NCBI GenBank assembly: GCA_965372465.1
Contig: CBDVCK010000270.1
Coordinates: forward strand, 1 to 5,143
DNA from: GCA-020348445 sp965372465
GTDB taxonomy: Archaea > Thermoplasmatota > Thermoplasmata > GCA-020350865
Direction: 5' to 3'
DNA length: 5,143 bases
Shown here: piece after piece, positions 1 to 5,143 of the stretch
Numbering within the stretch: the first letter of the stretch is position 1
Layout of the letters: each line of letters begins with the position of its first letter
Notes under the pieces: generated by a model
What the model saw: the letters and a program-made list of their open reading frames with translations, nothing else
Databases searched by the model: none
What the model was told of the DNA's origin: nothing
Made by a program: the position numbers and the translations under genes

Positions 1-1
1 A

Positions 2-2212
2 TCGGAGCAGGATACCCTTGTGGAGGTCAAGGAATATCCCCCTGAAAAGGATGTGATCTCCCAGGAGCCCAGAATAGGTGTCTTCGTATGCCACTGCGGA
101 ATAAACATCGGGGGGGTTGTGAACGTACCCGATGTAGTGGAATATGTAAAAACCCTCCCCAATGTAGTTTATGCCGAAGACAATCCTTACACCTGCTCCC
201 AGGACACACAGCAGAAGATAAAATCCATGATAGATGAGCATAACATCAACCGCGTGGTCGTTGCAAGCTGCACACCAAGAACCCACGAGCCGCTGTTTCA
301 GAACACGGTTCGGGAAGCGGGATTGAACCCGTACTTCTTCGAGATGGCAAATATCCGCGATCAATGCTCATGGGTTCATATGCAAGAGCCCGAGGCTGCC
401 ACAGCCAAGGCCAAGGATCTGGTGAGAATGGCTGCAGCCAAGGCAGAACTTCTCGAGCCCCTTTACAAGGTGGAAATTCCCATTAACCAGTCGGCCCTCA
501 TAATCGGAGGCGGTATTTCGGGAATGACCGCAGCCTTGGCAATGGCTGACCGCGGATTTTGCGCACATATCGTCGAGAAGGAATCAGAGCTTGGGGGAAA
601 TCTCAAACTTTTGCATTACATGCTGAGCGGGGAAGATCTCCAGGATTTCCTCAAAAAAAGTATAGATTCTATGAACTCCAATGATAAAATTTCTGTTCAC
701 ACCAATGCCGAAATAAAGGAAATAGAAGGATGCGTTGGGAATTTCAAAACCACGATTGCACAAAACGGGGAGGAAAAGACCCTGGAACATGGGGTCGTGA
801 TCGTAGCAACGGGAGGATGCGAATACAAACCAACAGAGTATCTTTTCGGTGAGGATGAAAGGATAATTTCGCAGTTGGATTTTGAGAACAGGCTCGCTTT
901 CGGTAAGGTATCCGCAAAGTCGGTTGTCATGATTCAATGTGTAGGCTCGAGAACAAAGGAGCGTACATACTGCAGCAGGGTATGCTGTTCCGAGACCATC
1001 AAGAATGCATTGAAGATGAAGGAGCTTTATCCGGATTCCGATATCTATGTACTGTTCAAGGATATGAGGACCTATGGTTTTAGGGAACTTTATTACGAAG
1101 AGGCTGCACGTAAAGGAATAAAATTCATCAGATACTACGATGATTCACCACCCGAGGTTGAGAAAAAAGACCAAGATCTTGTTGTATACATCTTCGATCA
1201 TTTCCTCGGCGAGAAGATAAAGATTCCCTCTGATCTATTGGTGCTGGGCACGGCTACCATTCCAAGCCCGGACAATGAGAAACTTGCCAAGATGTTGAAG
1301 GTTCCCCTGAGCAAGGATGGATTCTTCTTGGAAGCTCACATGAAACTTCGACCCCTGGACTTTGCGACAGAGGGAATATTCCTCTGCGGACTTGCCCATT
1401 CACCTAAGTTTTTGGAGGAATGTATCTCACAGGCAAAGGGAACGGTTTCAAGGGCCGCAACCATTCTCTCCAAGACATTTTTAGAGGCAAATGCTGTTAT
1501 CTCGGTAGTGGATGAGGTAAAATGTCGGGCATGCGGTGAATGCGTCGAGATATGCGAGTTCGGAGCACCGAGTTTGGTGGAAGATGAAAAGGGAGTAACG
1601 CATTCCAAAATCAACGAAGCCCTCTGCAAGGGATGCGGAGCATGTGCTGCAAGTTGCTGCAACAATGCCATATCAGTTATGCATTTCAAGAACCATCAGA
1701 TTTCCACCATGATAGATTCATCGGTTGCAGAGATCACACAACGGGAAGAGCAAGAGAAATTCGAGCCATTTATCCTGGCTTTCACCTGCAACTGGTGTTC
1801 CTATGCAGGAGCGGATTTGGCGGGGGTATCAAGATTCCAGTACCCCCCTAATATCAGGATTATCAGGCTCATGTGCTCGGGTCGTATAGCCCCCACCTTT
1901 ATCATGGACGCGTTAAACAAAGGTGTCGACGGCGTGCTTGTGGCCGGATGCCATATCGGTGACTGTCATTACATCTCGGGAAACGAAAAAGCTCAGGAAA
2001 GGATCAAAAGCACAAAGGACCTTCTTGGATTGCTGGGACTCGATGAAAAACGATTACGGCTCGAATGGATCTCTGCATCCGAAGGCAAAAGGTTTGCAGA
2101 GGTAATGAACGAATTTGTCAGGGAGATCAAAGAGCTTGGACCAAATCCGCTTAATCCTGCAAATCAATTAAGTAATGAACTCTCAAAGGAGAAGGTAGAA
2201 TGTCCTCAATAG
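2..2212 (+). CDS. hdrA: HdrA-MvhD fusion: heterodisulfide reductase subunit A-like FAD/Fe-S protein with C-terminal MvhD domain (5' partial)
   Basis: Role (family knowledge): HdrA is the cytosolic FAD subunit that splits electron pairs between ferredoxin and HdrBC; MvhD is the [2Fe-2S] entry point for electrons from a hydrogenase, formate dehydrogenase or F420H2 module. Seen, numbering from the GTG at 20: N-terminal HdrA domain with CHCG (24-27) plus C59, C84 and C116; FAD-binding GGGISG (163-168); VVATGG-type strand (about 260-266); cysteines C307, C318, C322 and C323, matching the unusual cluster site in the HdrA flavin domain; FLCGLAH (455-460); two ferredoxin motifs (C502, C505, C508, C512 and C536, C539, C542, C546); then an MvhD domain (about 580-705) with CNWC (590-593), MCSGR (C619) and CHIGDC (644-649). 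No signal peptide or membrane segment. The frame is open to the left edge, and the residues before the GTG resemble an inter-domain linker of long HdrA proteins, so the true start is probably upstream; GTG at 20 with a weak AGGA before it is the alternative. The fusion resembles Methanosarcina HdrA2 and QmoB. The first ferredoxin motif ends in CEFGA rather than CP, and the second in CC. Confidence 0.95.
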   Translation, partial: SEQDTLVEVKEYPPEKDVISQEPRIGVFVCHCGINIGGVVNVPDVVEYVKTLPNVVYAEDNPYTCSQDTQQKIKSMIDEHNINRVVVASCTPRTHEPLFQNTVREAGLNPYFFEMANIRDQCSWVHMQEPEAATAKAKDLVRMAAAKAELLEPLYKVEIPINQSALIIGGGISGMTAALAMADRGFCAHIVEKESELGGNLKLLHYMLSGEDLQDFLKKSIDSMNSNDKISVHTNAEIKEIEGCVGNFKTTIAQNGEEKTLEHGVVIVATGGCEYKPTEYLFGEDERIISQLDFENRLAFGKVSAKSVVMIQCVGSRTKERTYCSRVCCSETIKNALKMKELYPDSDIYVLFKDMRTYGFRELYYEEAARKGIKFIRYYDDSPPEVEKKDQDLVVYIFDHFLGEKIKIPSDLLVLGTATIPSPDNEKLAKMLKVPLSKDGFFLEAHMKLRPLDFATEGIFLCGLAHSPKFLEECISQAKGTVSRAATILSKTFLEANAVISVVDEVKCRACGECVEICEFGAPSLVEDEKGVTHSKINEALCKGCGACAASCCNNAISVMHFKNHQISTMIDSSVAEITQREEQEKFEPFILAFTCNWCSYAGADLAGVSRFQYPPNIRIIRLMCSGRIAPTFIMDALNKGVDGVLVAGCHIGDCHYISGNEKAQERIKSTKDLLGLLGLDEKRLRLEWISASEGKRFAEVMNEFVREIKELGPNPLNPANQLSNELSKEKVECPQ
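2185..2191 (+). promoter_or_regulatory. Ribosome binding site of the HdrCB fusion gene
   Basis: AAAGGAG lies 8 bases before the ATG at 2200, a near-ideal Shine-Dalgarno match and spacing. It sits inside the last codons of the upstream hdrA-mvhD gene, whose TAG stop (2210-2212) lies 13 bases into the next gene. This fixes the ATG at 2200 as the start and implies translational coupling of the two subunits. Confidence 0.8.
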
Positions 2213-3345
2213 ATGATTTAATCGACGATACCGGAGCGTACGATTGCGTTGAATGCGGGAAGTGCACGACTGTATGTCCCGTTGCCAAATTGGACCAGAA
2301 CTTTGCTCCAAGAGTGATAGTGGTAAAAGCATTAGAAGGTATAGAAGGGGGACTTGCCCAAAATATGGATATTTGGCGCTGCACCACATGTGGTATATGC
2401 AGCCAAATGTGTCCCTATAAAGTGGATTATACGGAGTTCATAAGGGGATTGAGATCAGAGGCTGTGCTCGATGGTTTTGAACCTACATGCTCGCAAGGTG
2501 GGTTGATGCAGACCATAGCCAGAATACAGAGCCATCAGTTGCCACAGGACAGATTGAGCTGGGTTACCGATGATTTAAAGGTAACGGAAAAAGGAGATGT
2601 GTACTATTTCTCGGGATGCCAAGCCCACCTCGACAAGATCTTTGAGGAGAGGAAAACGGGTGTCCTTGATATCGCAAGGAACAGCATCAGGATTTTGAAC
2701 AAAGCTGGTATCACTCCTGCCATGAGCGTAAACGAGGTGTGCTGCGGCCACGATCTGAACTGGACAGGGGATGAAGATACCTTTGAAAAGCTCATGGACA
2801 TTAACATCAAGGCAATAAAGGATACGGGAGCAAAGACCGTTGTGTTTTCGTGTCCGGAGGGCATGCGGACCTTTGACATCGATTATAAGGATATCGCAGG
2901 CGACCTCGATTTCGAGGTGACCTACATAACGGATTATTTGATGGATTTGGTGGATGACGGAAAACTAGAATTTAAAAGTGATGGCAAAGAGAAGGTTACC
3001 TATCACGACCCATGCAGGCTGGGAAGGCATTTGGGCATTTATGATAGTCCAAGAGAACTCATTGAGGCCGCAGGGTTTGAATTGGTGGAGATGGAAAACA
3101 TCAAGGAGAACAGCGCATGTTGCGGTGTTAATGCATTTGCGACATGCGAGTCCCTTTCCAAAATAATGCAGATTAATCGACTGATGGAGGCAAAAAGTAC
3201 AGGCGCGGATAAATTCATTACAACCTGCCCCAAATGCATAATTCATTTCAGCTGCGCAACATGGAAGGAAATACCGGTTGAGAAAGAGAAGGTGGATATC
3301 CCGGTTGGTGATTTGATATCAGCTGTAATAGAAAAAATAAAGTAA
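2200..3345 (+). CDS. HdrC-HdrB fusion (HdrD-like): CoB-CoM heterodisulfide reductase-type iron-sulfur protein with two CCG domains
   Basis: Role (family knowledge): the HdrC part relays electrons through two [4Fe-4S] clusters and the HdrB part carries the non-cubane clusters that reduce a disulfide; the fused order HdrC-HdrB is that of HdrD. Seen in 381 residues: ferredoxin motif 1 C16-C19-C22-C26P, motif 2 C61-C64-C67-C71P, then two CCG modules. CCG-1 has SGC (C140), CCG (181-183) and SCPEG (C218); CCG-2 has HDPCR (C272), CCG (307-309) and TTCPKC (C343, C346). CCG-2 is complete, but in CCG-1 the closing CxxC is CPEG, so the last cysteine is a glycine. Length is close to methanogen HdrD (about 400). 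There is no signal peptide or membrane helix, and no HdrE cytochrome is in view, so it is probably cytosolic and served by the flanking HdrA proteins. It overlaps the upstream gene by 13 bases. GlcF, GlpC and LutA-type oxidoreductase subunits share these domains; the HdrA-MvhD neighbour favours an Hdr role. The substrate, CoB-S-S-CoM or another disulfide, cannot be read from the sequence. Confidence 0.93.
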   Translation: MSSIDDLIDDTGAYDCVECGKCTTVCPVAKLDQNFAPRVIVVKALEGIEGGLAQNMDIWRCTTCGICSQMCPYKVDYTEFIRGLRSEAVLDGFEPTCSQGGLMQTIARIQSHQLPQDRLSWVTDDLKVTEKGDVYYFSGCQAHLDKIFEERKTGVLDIARNSIRILNKAGITPAMSVNEVCCGHDLNWTGDEDTFEKLMDINIKAIKDTGAKTVVFSCPEGMRTFDIDYKDIAGDLDFEVTYITDYLMDLVDDGKLEFKSDGKEKVTYHDPCRLGRHLGIYDSPRELIEAAGFELVEMENIKENSACCGVNAFATCESLSKIMQINRLMEAKSTGADKFITTCPKCIIHFSCATWKEIPVEKEKVDIPVGDLISAVIEKIK

Positions 3346-3358
3346 AATAGAAAAACTC

Positions 3359-3379
3359 GCAATTTGACCATAAAATTGC
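3359..3379. repeat. Perfect 7-bp inverted repeat in the gap before the second hdrA
   Basis: GCAATTT (3359-3365) and AAATTGC (3373-3379) are exact reverse complements around a 7-base loop. The site lies 14 bases after the stop of the HdrCB gene. The stem is AT-rich and no T-run follows it, so it is a poor intrinsic terminator. It could be an operator, an mRNA processing site or chance. The right arm overlaps the spacer of the promoter-like pattern that begins at 3364. Confidence 0.4.
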
Positions 3380-3392
3380 TGCGATTATCTAA
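3364..3392 (+). promoter_or_regulatory. Weak promoter-like pattern before the second hdrA
   Basis: TTGACC (3364-3369) matches five of six bases of a bacterial -35 box, and TATCTA (3387-3392) follows after 17 bases but matches only three of six bases of a -10 box. In an archaeal reading, ATAAAA (3370-3375) could serve as a TATA-like element about 30 bases before the gene. Neither reading is strong; read-through from the upstream pair is at least as likely. The rest of the 60-base gap shows only the inverted repeat and the ribosome binding site. Confidence 0.2.
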
Positions 3393-3396
3393 AGGG
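3391..3396 (+). promoter_or_regulatory. Ribosome binding site of the second hdrA-like gene
   Basis: AAAGGG is the only Shine-Dalgarno-like stretch ahead of the third gene. It stands 9 bases before the TTG at 3406 and only 3 bases before the GTG at 3400. Spacing therefore favours TTG, giving a protein that begins MEQEKEK, while GTG is usually the better start codon. No ATG is available in frame upstream of the conserved N-terminal domain. Confidence 0.45.
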
Positions 3397-3405
3397 TGTG
3401 TGATC

Positions 3406-5143
3406 TTGGAGCAAGAAAAGGAGAAAAAAATTGGAGTCTTTATATGCAGCTGCTATGATAATATCACAGATAGAATCGATTTTGATGAAATCATAAAATT
3501 CGCTGAGAACTTACCGGGAGTAAGAGCCGTAAAAAAGCATGATTCTCTGTGCTCTATTTCCGGACAGAAATTCCTGGCTTCAGAATGTAGAGCAGGTGGT
3601 TTTGATTCTGTTGTAGTGGCTGCATGCACTCCCAAGATTTATGAATCTACAATCGGAGGAGGGGTGGTGGAAGGAGGGGTAAATAAGTATCAATATGAAC
3701 AGGCAAATATTCGAGAACAGTGCGCCTGGGTCCATGATGACTTTAATGAGGCTACACAAAAGGCCAAACGAATTATCGCAGGTTCAGTTGCTAGGGCAAA
3801 TAACCTTGAGGCTCTCGAGGACACCAAGGTGGACATAATTCCCAAATCCTTAGTTATTGGCGGTGGGGTGGCAGGGATGCAGGCTGCACTTGATATTGCC
3901 AATGCAGGTTATCAGGTATATCTTGTTGAAAAAACGGAAAAGCTTGGTGGAAGGGCATACGAGCTCAGCATGACCTTTCCTACCCACAACTGCGGTATCT
4001 GTTGCATCCAGTCCTGTAAAAACTGCGTGCTGACCCCCAAGATCGAGGATGTAAACCAGCATGAAAAGATCGAGGTTTTACTTTCATCAGAGGTGGAAGA
4101 AATATCGGGGGGATTGGGCAATCGACATGTGAAAATCAAAACACCAGAAGGAGATAAGGAATTGGATGTGGGGGTTGTGATTATAGCCACAGGCTCGAAG
4201 ATCTTTGATCCTTCAAAACTTAATGAATACGGTTATGAAAATCAGGATGTGATTTCAACCATCGAACTTGAAAAATTGATAATCTCAGGAAGGGATAAAA
4301 GAGAGGGACTCCTTAGACCCTCGGATGACAAGATCCCGAAAACCGTAAACTTCATACAATGTGTGGGATCAAGGGATGTGAACAAGGGTAATCCCCACTG
4401 CTCATTGGTGTGCTGCACATATGCAATGGGTCAGGCAATGGAGATTAAAAAACGTCATCCAGATGCAGAAGTTTATATCCATTACATAGATCTAAGAGGA
4501 CCTTACAGAGGTTTTGAGGAATTTTACGAGGAGGCAAAAAAAGCTGGTGTTAATTTCGTAAGAGGAAGGGTATCTGAGATTTTCCATAAGAATGGCAAGA
4601 TCATTCTGAGATGCGAGGATGTGGATGCAGGAACTCCCTTGGAAATAGAAAGCGACTTGGTTGTGCTGTCTGTTGGTCAGGAGGCAAGGGATGGTACCAC
4701 AAAATTGGCAGAAAAGCTGCACTTACAGATAGACATTGACGGTTTCATAAAGTACATGAACCCCATGCTAACGCCTGAGGAGCGGAGAGGGATCTTCATT
4801 GCTGGCTGTGCTCAAGGACCAAAAGGAATCAGATATTCCATCGAGGATGCCAGGCTCTCTGCCACCAATGCTATCAAACTACTTGGAAAGGGAGCAACAT
4901 ATATCGGAGGCGGAGTTGCAGTTGTAGACGAGGACATATGCGTTGGCTGTGGGAAGTGTGCTGAGAACTGCGAATTTGGAGCGGCACAATTGATAATTAA
5001 AAACGGAAGGAAGATATCATATGTTGACCCGGTTCTTTGTCAGGGAGACGGAAAATGTTCTGCGGGATGTTGCAATAAAGCCATATCCATCAGGCATTTT
5101 AAGGAAGAACAGATACTGCCTATGATCCGAGCGATACTGGAAT
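3406..5143 (+). CDS. Second HdrA-like FAD/iron-sulfur protein (3' partial)
   Basis: Role (family knowledge): HdrA-type cytosolic flavoprotein moving electrons between a donor module, ferredoxin and HdrBC. Seen, in 579 residues read to the edge without a stop (start taken at the TTG, GTG at 3400 possible): N-terminal HdrA domain with CSC (14-16), C49, C61, C74 and C106; FAD motif GGGVAG (152-157) ending in LVEK (173-176); LGGRAYELSMTFP (180-192) followed by a cysteine-rich stretch, C196, C199, C200, C204 and C207; IIATG (259-263); the flavin-domain cluster site C319, C332, C336, C337; GIFIAGCAQ (462-470); ferredoxin motif 1 C512-C515-C518-C522 with CEFGA; and motif 2 C545-D548-C551-C555-C556, in which the second cysteine is aspartate. 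The large inserted ferredoxin domain of methanogen HdrA is absent. It is homologous to the first gene throughout but diverged, so the two are paralogues with different roles rather than a recent duplication. The window ends where an MvhD domain would begin, so its full length is unknown. It follows the HdrCB gene by 60 bases on the same strand, probably in the same operon. Arginine codons are mainly AGA/AGG. Confidence 0.94.
   Translation, partial: MEQEKEKKIGVFICSCYDNITDRIDFDEIIKFAENLPGVRAVKKHDSLCSISGQKFLASECRAGGFDSVVVAACTPKIYESTIGGGVVEGGVNKYQYEQANIREQCAWVHDDFNEATQKAKRIIAGSVARANNLEALEDTKVDIIPKSLVIGGGVAGMQAALDIANAGYQVYLVEKTEKLGGRAYELSMTFPTHNCGICCIQSCKNCVLTPKIEDVNQHEKIEVLLSSEVEEISGGLGNRHVKIKTPEGDKELDVGVVIIATGSKIFDPSKLNEYGYENQDVISTIELEKLIISGRDKREGLLRPSDDKIPKTVNFIQCVGSRDVNKGNPHCSLVCCTYAMGQAMEIKKRHPDAEVYIHYIDLRGPYRGFEEFYEEAKKAGVNFVRGRVSEIFHKNGKIILRCEDVDAGTPLEIESDLVVLSVGQEARDGTTKLAEKLHLQIDIDGFIKYMNPMLTPEERRGIFIAGCAQGPKGIRYSIEDARLSATNAIKLLGKGATYIGGGVAVVDEDICVGCGKCAENCEFGAAQLIIKNGRKISYVDPVLCQGDGKCSAGCCNKAISIRHFKEEQILPMIRAILE

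Noticed and set aside
110..116. Run of seven G, and runs of seven A at 653-659 and 3424-3430, as frameshift or slippage sites
   Set aside because: The conserved HdrA reading frame continues correctly through each run, so no frameshift or recoding needs to be assumed.
584..937. Minus-strand open frames such as 584-937 and 1336-1689, each 117 codons
   Set aside because: They lie opposite strongly conserved HdrA coding sequence, have no recognisable domain and no convincing ribosome binding site; they are shadows.
1633..1851. Short plus-strand open frames inside the large genes (for example 1633-1851, 1923-2105, 2978-3166)
   Set aside because: They lie in other frames of genes with clear cluster motifs and show no homology features of their own.
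2..3345. Possible qmoABC locus, since QmoB is also an HdrA-MvhD fusion
   Set aside because: The next gene is an HdrC-HdrB fusion with two CCG domains and no membrane helices, whereas QmoC joins HdrC to a membrane HdrE-like cytochrome; the gene order also differs.
2200..3345. Glycolate or glycerol-3-phosphate oxidoreductase iron-sulfur subunit (GlcF/GlpC/LutA-like)
   Set aside because: The domain make-up is shared, but the flanking genes are two HdrA proteins and no flavin-dependent glycolate, lactate or glycerol-3-phosphate dehydrogenase is present.
3359..3379. Intrinsic terminator after the HdrCB gene
   Set aside because: The 7-bp stem is AT-rich and no T-run follows it; the downstream gene is on the same strand with a related function.

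Overview
The window is a dense, one-strand segment of a strict anaerobe's genome made up entirely of heterodisulfide-reductase (Hdr) type redox genes. Three genes on the + strand fill almost all of it: (1) an HdrA-MvhD fusion that is open at the left edge (2-2212); (2) a two-domain HdrC-HdrB fusion of the soluble HdrD-like kind (2200-3345); (3) a second, divergent HdrA-like flavoprotein that runs off the right edge (about 3406-5143). The third gene has no stop codon inside the window, so it is recognised only by reading the frame to the edge. No RNA gene, insertion sequence, CRISPR array or other mobile element was seen.

Layout: gene 1 and gene 2 overlap by 13 bases, and gene 2 has a strong ribosome binding site inside the end of gene 1, so they are almost certainly co-transcribed and translationally coupled. 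Gene 3 follows after a gap of about 60 bases holding a perfect 7-bp inverted repeat, a weak promoter-like pattern and a modest ribosome binding site in front of a non-ATG start (TTG or GTG).

Function (inference from family knowledge): HdrA proteins carry FAD and are the site of flavin-based electron bifurcation in methanogen HdrABC-MvhAGD. MvhD carries a [2Fe-2S] cluster and hands electrons from a hydrogenase, formate dehydrogenase or F420H2 module to HdrA. HdrC passes electrons by two [4Fe-4S] clusters to HdrB, whose CCG cysteine motifs hold non-cubane clusters that reduce a disulfide. The three products together could form a cytosolic complex with two different HdrA subunits around one HdrCB unit. 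No hydrogenase, formate dehydrogenase or membrane HdrE/QmoC-like subunit lies in the window, so the donor and the acceptor cannot be named.

Organism: Hdr clusters of this kind occur in sulfate-reducing and syntrophic Desulfobacterota, in methane- or alkane-oxidising and methanogenic archaea, and in several uncultured anaerobic lineages. Arginine codons are mostly AGA/AGG (20 of 26 counted in gene 3, 17 of 29 in gene 1), ATA is common, and Shine-Dalgarno sites are present. This fits either an archaeon or an anaerobic bacterium and does not decide between them.

The points most worth a second look are departures from canonical metal-site motifs: a CxxDxxC ferredoxin motif and a five-cysteine insertion in gene 3, a CCG motif with its last cysteine replaced by glycine in gene 2, and signs that gene 1 is the C-terminal part of a longer, possibly double-HdrA protein.
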